Shown piece by piece: positions 41,195 through 50,900 of a stretch of DNA of 64,000 bases. The DNA comes from Oscillospiraceae bacterium (GTDB taxonomy: Bacteria > Bacillota > Clostridia > Oscillospirales > CAG-272): NCBI GenBank assembly GCA_015064725.1, contig SVRQ01000007.1, forward strand, positions 1 to 64,000. Direction: 5' to 3'. The notes under the pieces were generated by a model. The model did not search any database. It saw nothing but the letters and a program-made list of their open reading frames with translations, and was not told the origin of the DNA. The translations under genes were made by a program, and so were the position numbers. Position 1 is the first letter of the stretch. Each line of letters begins with the position of its first letter.

Positions 41195-43606
41195 ATGAAT
41201 ATATCTGAATTTTTAAAAGAAAATATTTTGATGCTCGACGGCGGAATGGGCACGCTTTTACAAAAAGCGGGGCTCGCCCCCGGGGAAGAACCCGAACGCT
41301 GGAACGTAACGCATCCCGATGTGGTGGAAACTCTCCAACGTGCGTACTTTGACGCAGGCTCAAACGTAGTAAGCGCAAACACGTTTGGCGCAAACGTGCT
41401 CAAATTTTCCCCCGAAGAGCTTGAAGAGATAGTAAAGAGTGCCATAGGGATAGCAAGACGCGCCTCTTGGAGCTCCTGCGGAAAGCAGGAGAAGTTTGTG
41501 GCACTTGATATAGGACCCACGGGTAAGCTTCTTAAACCTTACGGGGATTTTGAGTTCGAGGATGCCGTTTCCGTTTTTGCCGAAACGGTCAAGCTTGGCG
41601 AAAAGTACGGTGCAGACCTTATCTTTATTGAAACGATGAACGACAGTTACGAAACAAAAGCGGCTCTTCTTGCGGCGAAAGAAAACAGCACTCTTCCCGT
41701 ATTCGTTTCCAACGCTTACGGCGAGGATGGCAAGCTTATGACGGGTGCCTCTCCCGCCGCTATGGTCGCTCTTGCGGAAGGACTTGGCGCTTCTGCAGTG
41801 GGTGCAAACTGCTCTCTGGGTCCGCGCGCGCTTCGCGGGGTCGTGGATGAGCTTCTTTCCTGCGCTTCCGTTCCCGTTATCCTCAAGCCCAATGCGGGGC
41901 TTCCCAAAAGCGACGGCGAGAATACGTTTTACGACGTTTCCGCATATGATTTTGCCGAAGAAGTTGCACGAGACGTTCGTGCAGGTGTGCGCGTTGTGGG
42001 CGGATGCTGCGGAACTACGCCGGAATATATTGAGGCACTTGCAGAGCAGATAAAAAACATCGCTCCCGTTCCCGTAACGGAAAAGAACATAACCTGTGTT
42101 TCTTCATATACCCACGCGGTAAGCTTCGGGGAAGATCCCGTGCTTATCGGCGAGCGCATCAATCCCACGGGAAAGAAAAGATTTAAGCAGGCTCTTTGCG
42201 AAAACGATATAGATTACATCCTCGGAGAGGGAATTTCCCAGGAGGAAAAGGGTGCACATATTCTCGACGTGAACGTGGGCCTTCCCGAAATCGATGAAAA
42301 AGAAATGATGTGCCGCGTTGTGCGCGAGCTTCAGGCGGTAACTGACTTGCCGCTTCAGATAGACACCGCTGATCCTGCGGCAATGGAGGCGGCTTTGCGC
42401 ATTTACAACGGCAAGGCTATGATAAACTCCGTAAACGGCAAAGAGGAAAGTATGCGTGCCGTTTTCCCGCTTGTGAAAAAATACGGCGGCGTTGTGGTCG
42501 CGCTCACGCTTGACGAGCGCGGAATCCCCGAAACGGCAGAAGAGAGAATAGAGATAGCGGAGAAGATCCTTCGTACAGCCGCTGAATACGGTATAAATAA
42601 AAAGGACATCGTTTTCGACACTCTTGCTATGACAATAAGCGCGGACAATAAAGCGGCGCTTGCAACGCTTCGCTCGCTTTCTTATATCAAAAATACGCTC
42701 GGATGCCACACTTCTCTCGGTGTTTCCAATATTTCGTTCGGACTTCCCGTGCGCGAAGCGGTGAACAGCACTTTCTTTGCGCTTGCGCTTGAAAACGGAC
42801 TTTCCGCGGCGATAATGAACCCGTATTCCACAGATATGATGAAGACGTACCACACGTTCCGCGCGCTCCACGGCTTGGACGAAAACTGCGCGGAATATAT
42901 AAACTTCGCACAGGGCTTGCCCACTCAAACGGCGCAAAGCACAGTAAGTGTGCCTTCTAAGAGCGTGGACAGCGGAAAGACGGCGCTCCAGGATGCCATT
43001 GTAAAGGGCTTGCGAGAAAAAGCGGGGGCGCTTACAAAGCAGATGCTTGAAACTGTTCCTGCGCTCGATATTGTAAACGTAGAGATCATTCCTGCGCTCG
43101 ATATCGTAGGCAAAGGCTTTGAAGCAAAGACTGTGTATCTGCCACAGCTTCTTATAAGCGCGGAGGCTGCAAAAGCGGCATTTGAAGAAATAAAAGCCTT
43201 TTGCTCATCTTCCGACGGGCAGATGAGCAAAAAATGCGATTTTGTTCTTGCCACGGTTCACGGCGACGTTCACGATATCGGCAAGAACATAGTGAAGCTT
43301 TTGCTTGAAAATTACGGCTTTAACGTAACCGACCTTGGAAAAGACGTTCCTGCAGAGGATATCGTAAAAGCCGTGGAACTGCTTCACGCGCCTCTTGTTG
43401 GTCTGAGCGCACTTATGACGACGACGGTACCAGCAATGGAGGAAACGATAAAGCTTCTCCGCACGCGCGCGCCTTGGTGCAAGGTCATTGTCGGCGGTGC
43501 GGTGTTGACGCAGGAATACGCGGACCGCATCGGTGCGGATAAATATGCGGCAGAAGCGCTTGATACGGTAAGGTATGCCGAAAGCGTTTATAAGGAACTT
43601 TTATGA
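41195..43606 (+). CDS. metH: Cobalamin-dependent methionine synthase lacking the activation domain
   Basis: Transfers methyl from methyl-THF to homocysteine via methylcobalamin. Of 803 residues, about 1-290 form the homocysteine/zinc barrel (GGMGTLLQ, GANCSLGP near 207 and GGCCGTTPEYI near 270 supply the Zn cysteines), 310-570 the pterin barrel (GERINPTGKK, LGVSNISFGLP), about 600-675 the cap and 680-803 the B12 domain with the axial-ligand DVHDIGKN near 691. E. coli MetH is ~1,227 residues; the missing ~330 are supplied by the preceding gene. GGAG precedes the ATG. Confidence 0.96.
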   Translation: MNISEFLKENILMLDGGMGTLLQKAGLAPGEEPERWNVTHPDVVETLQRAYFDAGSNVVSANTFGANVLKFSPEELEEIVKSAIGIARRASWSSCGKQEKFVALDIGPTGKLLKPYGDFEFEDAVSVFAETVKLGEKYGADLIFIETMNDSYETKAALLAAKENSTLPVFVSNAYGEDGKLMTGASPAAMVALAEGLGASAVGANCSLGPRALRGVVDELLSCASVPVILKPNAGLPKSDGENTFYDVSAYDFAEEVARDVRAGVRVVGGCCGTTPEYIEALAEQIKNIAPVPVTEKNITCVSSYTHAVSFGEDPVLIGERINPTGKKRFKQALCENDIDYILGEGISQEEKGAHILDVNVGLPEIDEKEMMCRVVRELQAVTDLPLQIDTADPAAMEAALRIYNGKAMINSVNGKEESMRAVFPLVKKYGGVVVALTLDERGIPETAEERIEIAEKILRTAAEYGINKKDIVFDTLAMTISADNKAALATLRSLSYIKNTLGCHTSLGVSNISFGLPVREAVNSTFFALALENGLSAAIMNPYSTDMMKTYHTFRALHGLDENCAEYINFAQGLPTQTAQSTVSVPSKSVDSGKTALQDAIVKGLREKAGALTKQMLETVPALDIVNVEIIPALDIVGKGFEAKTVYLPQLLISAEAAKAAFEEIKAFCSSSDGQMSKKCDFVLATVHGDVHDIGKNIVKLLLENYGFNVTDLGKDVPAEDIVKAVELLHAPLVGLSALMTTTVPAMEETIKLLRTRAPWCKVIVGGAVLTQEYADRIGADKYAAEALDTVRYAESVYKELL

Positions 43607-44130
43607 AAAAAATATTGATCGTTTCTTTTGGAAATACGGGAAATGAAGCGGAGGCGCTTCGCCAAGTCCTTGAATCGTTCGGCGCATTTGTTGCGACGAA
43701 ATACATCGGCAGACCCAATGATTTTGCCGATGTACTTTCGGGAAAGCTTCCGATAGATGCGGATGCTTTGATATTCTCCTGCCACGGCGACGAGGGCGCT
43801 TTTGTGATGCCCGTGCTGGGTGAGAGCGTTTATTTTGACGGGGAAGTGAGAACAAATTTTTCCTCACGCGAAATAAAAGAGTATCTGAAACTTGAAAACA
43901 AGCTTATTTTAAGCTTGGGATGCACGACGGGATGCCGTGAAATGAGGGAAGTATTTGCAAAAAACAACACGTATATCGCACCGCGCGATTACGTTGATGG
44001 TCGCTCTGCGCTGTTTTTTGCTGTCAAATTCTTTTATGAGATGTTTCAAAACGAGCGTTCTGTGCAAGAATCGTTTGATCTTGCAAAGCAGACGGACGCG
44101 GAAACAGGCTTGTTTGAAATTGGAGAATAG
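43603..44130 (+). CDS. Small CHAT/caspase-fold-like protein in the methionine operon
   Basis: A 175-residue single-domain protein that overlaps metH by 4 bases (ATGA), so it is translated with it. The order matches CHAT/caspase-like peptidases: a hydrophobic strand then His-Gly (DALIFSCHGDE, His61), a second strand with Cys (LILSLGCTTGCRE, Cys107), then a strand and YVDGRSALFFAVKFFYEM...SVQESFDLAKQ, as in CHAT domains (FY..L..G.s...AL..A). His and Cys are 46 residues apart, typical of the fold. Its function, substrate and link to methionine synthesis are unknown. It could be a non-peptidase relative. Confidence 0.65.
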   Translation: MKKILIVSFGNTGNEAEALRQVLESFGAFVATKYIGRPNDFADVLSGKLPIDADALIFSCHGDEGAFVMPVLGESVYFDGEVRTNFSSREIKEYLKLENKLILSLGCTTGCREMREVFAKNNTYIAPRDYVDGRSALFFAVKFFYEMFQNERSVQESFDLAKQTDAETGLFEIGE

Positions 44131-44131
44131 T

Positions 44132-44322
44132 AAAAACCGAGGAATTTCCTCAATGTTATTAAGTTGAGAAAAAGAAAAGGCTCTCCCTTTGGGAGAGCTC
44201 CCGACGTAGGCGGGTGAGAGGGCAATGTTCATACGGAAACTGCCCTCTCCGTCACGCTTCTCGTGCCGCCTCCCCCGGAGGGTTGGCTTAACTTAGTGAT
44301 ATTGGGAATTTCCTCGGTTTTT
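44132..44322. repeat. MITE-like inverted-repeat element between convergent genes
   Basis: A ~191-bp element with ~36-base imperfect terminal inverted repeats (44132-44168 and 44287-44322, both beginning AAAAACCGAGGAA when read inwards). The inside has CTCTCCC-TTT-GGGAGAG and GAGAGGGCA...TGCCCTCTC pairings, a motif family common in gut Firmicutes repeats. It holds no gene and may terminate both flanking genes. Confidence 0.75.
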
Positions 44323-44327
44323 GCTTT

Positions 44328-45458
44328 TTAAATTATATTTTCAAATATCCTCAAAAATTCATCTGCTTCTTTTTCTGTGTTGAAAACGGAAAAAGAAAGT
44401 CTTAACGCATCTCCTCCCGTGCCAAGTGAATCGTGTGCAAGAGGGGAACAGTGCATTCCCGCGCGCGTGCATATTCCTTTCTCCGAAAGAGATGAGGCGA
44501 TCTGCGCGGAGCTTTTTCCGCTTACGTTTAATAATATCGTTGCGCCCGTGCTTTCCGCGGGCGTGTATATTTTTATTCGATCGTCTTTGCGAAGACGCGA
44601 AAGTATTCTTTCGCAGATACTTTCTTCATATTTTTGTATGCGTGACAGTCCCAGTCTTTTTACAAATCTCACGCCTTCGCAAAGCCCCGTTATATTAGGC
44701 ACGGCAAGTGTGCCGGCTTCAAAGGATTCGGGCGGTGTGTGCCCCATTTCCGATTTTTCGGAATTAAGCCCGTTTCCGCCGAAAACGCTCGGCGAGAAAG
44801 TGCCGAAATCGAAATCGTCTGCAAAAAGGCAAAAACCGCTGCCTTGCGGACCGTAGAGTCCTTTGTGCCCGGGGGCGCATATAATAGATGCACCATCGTT
44901 TATATCAAGCTCGTATATTCCCGCGCTTTGCGAAGCATCGATTATATGGTACAGTCCGCGCGCACGGCAGAGCGCGGATATTTCTTTTACGGGCAGAACC
45001 TTTGGGCAGATATTGGAGGCATGCGTTGTTATAACGATGCGCGTGTTGCGGCGAAAGGCTTTTTCTATATTCAAAAGCGTTTGTTCGCTTGTGCCGAGCG
45101 CATCGAAAACGGTGTATGAAGCGATCCCTCTGCGGTAAAGCTCGCTTACGGGTCGATATACACTGTTGTGTTCAAGGTTGGATATTAAAATATGATCTCC
45201 CGGTTTTACCGCGCCGAATATAGCGGTGTTCAGCGCTTGCGTTGCGTTTTGCGTAAATACCACGTTTTCCGGTTTTGTTCCGCCGAAAAACGAGGAAATC
45301 TCGCTTCGCGCATCATAAACCGCTTCCGCTGCGGCGAGTGCAAGGGGGTGCGCCCCTCTTCCGGGGTTGCCGCCGAGGTTTTTAAGGCAATTTACCATAG
45401 CGCGCACGACCTCCGGCGGCTTTGGAAAGGTCGTTGCGGCGTTATCGAAGTATATCAT
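44328..45458 (-). CDS. Cysteine desulfurase-family aminotransferase (class V)
   Basis: PLP enzyme that takes sulfur (or selenium) from cysteine. The 376-residue chain has YFDNAATTFPKP, the PLP lysine in CAPGHKGLYGP (Lys199), histidine in NLEHNS, and a catalytic cysteine in TRAGMHCSPLAH (Cys337). This is the short cysteine desulfurase family often paired with DUF3343, and the DUF3343 gene is indeed just upstream. That pair is frequently seen with selenium metabolism, but no selD or selenouridine/selenocysteine gene is in the window. Confidence 0.92.
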   Translation of the reverse strand: MIYFDNAATTFPKPPEVVRAMVNCLKNLGGNPGRGAHPLALAAAEAVYDARSEISSFFGGTKPENVVFTQNATQALNTAIFGAVKPGDHILISNLEHNSVYRPVSELYRRGIASYTVFDALGTSEQTLLNIEKAFRRNTRIVITTHASNICPKVLPVKEISALCRARGLYHIIDASQSAGIYELDINDGASIICAPGHKGLYGPQGSGFCLFADDFDFGTFSPSVFGGNGLNSEKSEMGHTPPESFEAGTLAVPNITGLCEGVRFVKRLGLSRIQKYEESICERILSRLRKDDRIKIYTPAESTGATILLNVSGKSSAQIASSLSEKGICTRAGMHCSPLAHDSLGTGGDALRLSFSVFNTEKEADEFLRIFENII

Positions 45459-45471
45459 CGTGCTCTTTTAT

Positions 45472-45687
45472 TTAACGTACAATGTCTGAATAATCTATTT
45501 GGGCTATTTCCAAAAGCGAGGCGGCGCGCGCAAGATGGTAAAAACTTACTTCAACGCCGAAGCGGCAGCCGTGAGCTCTTTCTTTAGGCGCGCGGACGAT
45601 TCTTGCCGCGATCCCCTCTTTTTCAAGCAGCCGCGCGGCTTTTACCGCCGATGTCTGCGAACCCGTTATAATGATTCTTTTTTCCAT
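45472..45687 (-). CDS. DUF3343 protein, putative sulfur/selenium carrier
   Basis: A 71-residue protein with a ferredoxin-like pattern (KRIIITGSQTSAVKAARLLEKEGI) and a single conserved cysteine in AHGCRFGVEVS, the feature that suggests a thiol or selenol carrier. The ATG at 45687 has GAGG 9 bases upstream; in-frame starts further upstream lack a site and the protein would not match the family. It precedes the cysteine desulfurase by 13 bases, a conserved two-gene unit. Confidence 0.85.
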   Translation of the reverse strand: MEKRIIITGSQTSAVKAARLLEKEGIAARIVRAPKERAHGCRFGVEVSFYHLARAASLLEIAQIDYSDIVR

Positions 45688-45811
45688 ACGGGTATCCTCT
45701 TTTTTAAATTTGCGGAATTTTGCTTCCGCACTACAGTATATGCTTTTCCGAAGCGGATGCCAATAAAAGAGCTTCTGCCTTTTGGCAATAATAATTATAT
45801 AGCTTTTGTAG

Positions 45812-45840
45812 TTGACACTTTTTTGATTTGGTGATACCAT
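45812..45840 (+). promoter_or_regulatory. Predicted promoter of the dockerin-LRR gene pair
   Basis: TTGACA (45812-45817), 17 bases, TACCAT (45835-45840); ~57 nt before the ATG. A TATAAT-like box slightly downstream is an alternative. Confidence 0.5.
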
Positions 45841-45897
45841 ATATAATGTAAATATTATATTAAAATAATATATATTCTGCTTGAGGTAGATACATTT

Positions 45898-47955
45898 ATG
45901 AAAATAAAAAATATATTTTTCCTATCTCTCGTTCTTGCTTTCGCGCTATCTGCGGTGTGCGGTGCGGCAAGCGTTCGCGGAGATATGGACGGAAGCGGCA
46001 CGGTGGATACGGACGACGCTATATATCTTCTTCGCCACGCGCTTATGCCGGACAGATACCCGATATCGCAATCGGGCGACGTGGACGGAAGCGGCACGGT
46101 GGATACGGATGACGCAATATATCTTCTTCGCCACGCACTTATGCCGGACAGATATCCGCTTAGATCCCCTTGCATTGAGCATACGGAGGAGATCATCCCC
46201 GCTGTGGCGGCGACCTGCACCCAAACGGGTCTTACCGAAGGCAAAAAATGTACCGTTTGCGGCGAGATCACCGTAAAACAAACGGAAATATCGGCACTGG
46301 GACACAAGGAAGAGGCTATCCCCGCTGTGGCACCAACGTGTACGGAATATGGCTTGACCGAAGGGACCGGGTGTTCTCGATGCAATGAAATATTTAAAAA
46401 GCAGTATAAAATAGCACCTCTGGGTCACGATTACAACAGCGCACTTTGTCTTGAGTGCGGGGAAACGATCGTATTTACGCCGAACAGATATTTTTATTTC
46501 GAGCTTTTGGATGACGGCACTTACAGCATTGAATACAACAGCAATTTGCCGCAGCTTCCTAAGAACGTGGTCGTTCCTCCGACGTATAGCGGAAAGCCGG
46601 TTACAAGCATCGGCTTCCAAGCTCTTTTCCAAGAGGACGTGATGGAGACCTGTATGCTTCCGAACACTATCACCGTTCTTGACTACGGCGTTTTCCGATG
46701 CTGTGACAGACTAAAGACCGTTATGATACCGAGAAATGTAAAAACGATGGATCATAATATGTTCTCTCAATGCCCAAAGCTTGATGCGGTGACTATACCC
46801 GCAAGCGTTACAAGCATTGGCTTAAATATGTTTATTTATTGCCCAGAGCTTGAATATATAAACGTTGAAGAGGGGAACAGGTATTATAAATCCGTTGACG
46901 GTGTTCTTTTCAATAAAGCGGGAACTGTTATTTACGATTATCCCAACGGAAAACCGGACGAAACGTACGTTGTGCCGCACGGTGTCACAACTGCGGAGCA
47001 TCAATCCTTTTTGCAGGCTTGCTATCTAAAGCACGTTATCCTTCCCGACACGCTGACAACTGTAGCCGCAGGGCTTTTCTTCGGGTGCGATGCGCTTGAA
47101 TCCGTGTATATTCCCAAGAGCGTTAGAACTATAACAACAGGCTCTTACGTTACTCTCGTTGGCGAATGTCCAAACTTTACGGAATTTATAGTTGACGAAG
47201 ACAATCTTTATTTCAGCTCCATAGACGGAAATCTTTACAATAAATCGGGAACGAAGCTTATCTCCTATGCCGTTGGCAAAAAGGATGAGACCTTTGTTAT
47301 TCCGAGCACGGTCAAAACATTGGGTAACTACTGCTTTGCAAGTGCAAACAACCTTAAAACAATGACTATACCGAAAACGGTAACTACGTTTGAAGGATAT
47401 GAGTTCCACGAATGTAACGGGCTTGAGACCGTTATTATAGAGGACGGTATCAAAAAGCTGACCAAAGGTCTTTTCTATCAGTGTAAATCGCTTAAAAAGG
47501 TTGTTATACCCGAAAGCGTAACGTATATAGATAACGGCTGTTTCCGCGATTGTGAATCTCTTTGTGAGGTCAATTTCCACGATAAGCTTACGTATATCGG
47601 TTATACGGCGTTCAGATACAATAATTTTACTTCGCTCATGCTTCCCGGAAGCTTGAAGAGCGTTGAATATGCGGCTTTTGCCGTGAGTCATAATCTTAAA
47701 ACGGTTACGCTCGGCGAGGGAATTACAAAAATAGACGAGGATGCATTTTATTACTGCGATGCCCTTACGGAAATATATATCCCGAGCACGGTAACGTATA
47801 TCGGAGAGAATGCATTTGAACAGTGCCAAAGACTTCAAAAAATTTATTTCAATGGTACTAAAGCACAATGGCTTGCTGTTGAGAAAGATCCGAAATGGAA
47901 CAGAAATACAGGATATTATAGAGTGTACTGCACAGACGGTACTCTTTCAAAATAA
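45898..47955 (+). CDS. Secreted N-terminal dockerin protein with BspA-type leucine-rich repeats (first of two)
   Basis: A signal peptide (1-24) is followed at once by a two-repeat type I dockerin (about 27-87: GDMDGSGTVDTDDAIYLLRHALM and GDVDGSGTVDTDDAIYLLRHALM), whose Asp/Ser/Thr loops bind calcium and dock onto cohesins. Next come two cysteine-pair segments (CTVCGE, CSRCNE and CLECGE, about 95-195), then some 20 LRR_5/BspA repeats of the form xxxLxxVxIPxxVTxIGxxAFxxC to the end. Dockerins normally sit at the C-terminus, so the N-terminal placement is unusual. No scaffoldin or cohesin is in the window. It shares 211 bp of its start with the next gene. Confidence 0.9.
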   Translation: MKIKNIFFLSLVLAFALSAVCGAASVRGDMDGSGTVDTDDAIYLLRHALMPDRYPISQSGDVDGSGTVDTDDAIYLLRHALMPDRYPLRSPCIEHTEEIIPAVAATCTQTGLTEGKKCTVCGEITVKQTEISALGHKEEAIPAVAPTCTEYGLTEGTGCSRCNEIFKKQYKIAPLGHDYNSALCLECGETIVFTPNRYFYFELLDDGTYSIEYNSNLPQLPKNVVVPPTYSGKPVTSIGFQALFQEDVMETCMLPNTITVLDYGVFRCCDRLKTVMIPRNVKTMDHNMFSQCPKLDAVTIPASVTSIGLNMFIYCPELEYINVEEGNRYYKSVDGVLFNKAGTVIYDYPNGKPDETYVVPHGVTTAEHQSFLQACYLKHVILPDTLTTVAAGLFFGCDALESVYIPKSVRTITTGSYVTLVGECPNFTEFIVDEDNLYFSSIDGNLYNKSGTKLISYAVGKKDETFVIPSTVKTLGNYCFASANNLKTMTIPKTVTTFEGYEFHECNGLETVIIEDGIKKLTKGLFYQCKSLKKVVIPESVTYIDNGCFRDCESLCEVNFHDKLTYIGYTAFRYNNFTSLMLPGSLKSVEYAAFAVSHNLKTVTLGEGITKIDEDAFYYCDALTEIYIPSTVTYIGENAFEQCQRLQKIYFNGTKAQWLAVEKDPKWNRNTGYYRVYCTDGTLSK
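45950..46160. repeat. Near-identical dockerin-coding repeat, copy 1
   Basis: 211 bp of signal-peptide end plus both dockerin repeats; it matches 48025-48235 at all but about ten bases. Each dockerin half also repeats within the copy. Confidence 0.85.
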
Positions 47956-47969
47956 TTTTGGAGGGAAAA

Positions 47970-50900
47970 ATGAAAAAAACAAGTAAAATATTATTGCTCG
48001 CACTTGCGTTTGCGTTCGCTTTTTCTGCGGTGTGCGGTGCGGCAAGCATTCGCGGAGATATGGACGGAAGCGGCGCGGTGGATACGGATGACGCTATATA
48101 TCTTCTTCGCCACGCGCTTATGCCGGACAGATACCCGATAGCGCAATCGGGCGACGTGGACGGAAGCGGCGCGGTGGATACGGACGATGCAATATATCTT
48201 CTTCGCCACGCACTTATGCCCGACAGATATCCGCTGAAGCCCGAAAAGCTTTATTCGGAGGGGCTTGAATATACGCTTAGCTATGACGGTACGTATTACA
48301 CAGTTTCGGGTATCGGCTCCTGTATGGATACGGATATAATAATTCCCGAAACGCACGAGGATCTGCCCGTAACGGCGATAGGTTACACCGCGTTCCAAAG
48401 CTGCAAAGGACTCAAGAGCATAAAGATCCCCGAAAGCGTAACGAGCATCGGCGTCAGAGCGTTCGAGGATTGCACGGCGCTTGTAAGCATTACGATACCG
48501 AAAAGCGTTACGAATATCGGAACCAACGCATTCGCGTATTGCCTCAGCCTTGAAAGCATAACCGTGGAAGAGGGAAATTCCGCCTATAGATCGATAGACG
48601 GAAATCTCTATAATATCGAAGGTACGGAGCTTATACAGTATGCTCCGGGCAAAAAAGACACTTCGTTTAACGTTCCCAACGGTGTTACGATCATAAGAGA
48701 TTCGGCATTCCAAAGCTGTGAAAGCCTTACGAGCGTGACGATGCCGAACGGAGTTACAAGTATAGGCAGCTACGCATTCAACGGATGCACAGGTCTTGCA
48801 AGCGTAAGTATGCAGGATGGACTTACAAGCATTGGCAAGCGCGCGTTCTATTATTGCATAAGCCTTACAAACGTAACTATACCGAACGGTGTTACGGTCA
48901 TAGGAGATGATGCTTTCAGAAATTGCACCGTGCTTGCAAGCGTAACTATACCGAAGAGCGTTACGACGATAGGAGGCTATGCGTTTGCAGGCTGTAAGGC
49001 TCTTAGCACGCTGAATTACCTTGGCACGGCTATGGAATGGGAAGATGTTGAGAGAGGCGGCTATTGGGACCACGAAACGGGCAAACACACCGTAACAGTT
49101 GTCGGCCCTTATACGTCCCCTGACCTTGCGTACACACTTAGCTATGACGGTACTTATTATGAGCTTTCTGGCATCGGCTCCTGCACGGATACGGATATAG
49201 TTATTCCCGAAACTTACAAAGGCTTGCCTGTAGTGTCTATCAAAAAGGACGCTTTCCGCGGCAACGAAAAGATAACCTCCGTGGTTATTCCCGCGAGCGT
49301 GAAGAATATAGGATATATGGCATTTACCTCCTGCAGAAAAATGACGAGCGTTACTTTCTCGGAGGGACTTGATGTTATCGGAGCGTATGCGTTCAGCGAT
49401 TGCAAATTGCTTGAAAATATTGAAATACCAACGAGTGTTACGAATATAGGCGGATATGCCTTCGGCGGATGCTCGGGATTTACGGAGGTTACCGTTCCGT
49501 CAAGCGTAAAGATCATCGGCAAGGCGGCGTTCTATAATTGCTATAAAGTTACAGCCTTTACCATTGAAGAAGGTGTGGAAGTAATTGATGAGCTTGCTTT
49601 TTGGAACTGCAGCGGCATTACGGAAATTATTATCCCCGCAAGCGTAAAGACCATTGGCAACGAAGCGTTCAAGGGATGTACAAATCTTGCAAGCATAACC
49701 TTGGGAAGCGGTGTTGAAAGCATTGGCGACTTTGCTTTCGCAGGACTTAAAAAGCTTGACGGTATCACTATTCCCGAATGTGTTAAAACACTTGGCGAGG
49801 GCGCGTTCAAGGATTGTACGGGTCTTGTTAACATAACTATTGAAAACGGCATTGAAGCTGTAAGCATCGGCACTTTCCGCGGTTGTACAAATCTTGTGAA
49901 GATCGCATTGCCCGAAAGCGTGAAAGCTATCGGAAACGAAGCGTTCTGCGGTTGTGCGGCACTTACAAGCGTATCCTTGCCGAATGGCATTACGTCTATT
50001 GGCAACAATGCGTTTGAGAGTTGCTACAGCCTTGAAAGCATAGAGCTTCCCGAAAATCTTGAAACTATCGGATATTATGCGTTCGCAAACTGCTATAGAC
50101 TCGGCAGTATAATTATTCCCGAGGGCGTTACAAGCATCGGCGATTGTGCGTTCTATTGGTGCGAAGGACTTAAAACGGTTTCCATACCGTCAAGCTTGAA
50201 CAAGCTTTCGGACGCAGTATTTGCAAACTGCTCCGGCATTAAGAGCGTTATTATCCCGGATGGCATTACGGATATCGGCTACGGCGCGTTCAGCTGCTGT
50301 ACCGCGCTTGAAAGCGCGGTCCTCCCGCAGAGCCTTATAAGTCTTGGCGGCGAAGCGTTCTACGGATGTTCCTCCCTTAAAACAATCTCGGTTGTCGGGA
50401 CCCGTGAAAAATGGGATTCCGTTACAAAGGGCGATAATTGGAACTACGGTACCGGTGAATATACCGTAAATATCATCAAGCTCCTTACGGAAGACGAATG
50501 GAAAAACGCTTTTGCATCGAATAACTTTTATAACGTAACGATGCATTACAACGATGAGGTATGGGAAACTCTCCCTGACGGAACGCTCCGCTGGCTTATG
50601 GTGACACAGGAGTACGACGGGGAATATCTCCGTTACAAATGGTCTATTGACCTCAAGGAGGTTCCCGACTTCGGCGGAGATACCGTTGAGGCTGTTATAA
50701 AAAACAGCAAGGAATACATCGAACAAAATAATATTTACGACGTAATATGCACGGAGGAGCTTTTGGAACTGTTTTCCGGCTACGGAGATGCGTATTCCGA
50801 TTTCAGATACGATGTTGCGACGGACACTTATTTCGACGGTGAAGTAAGCTTTGCCTTTGAAAACGGAAAGATAAAAGCTTATTCGGTTGATGAAATGACG

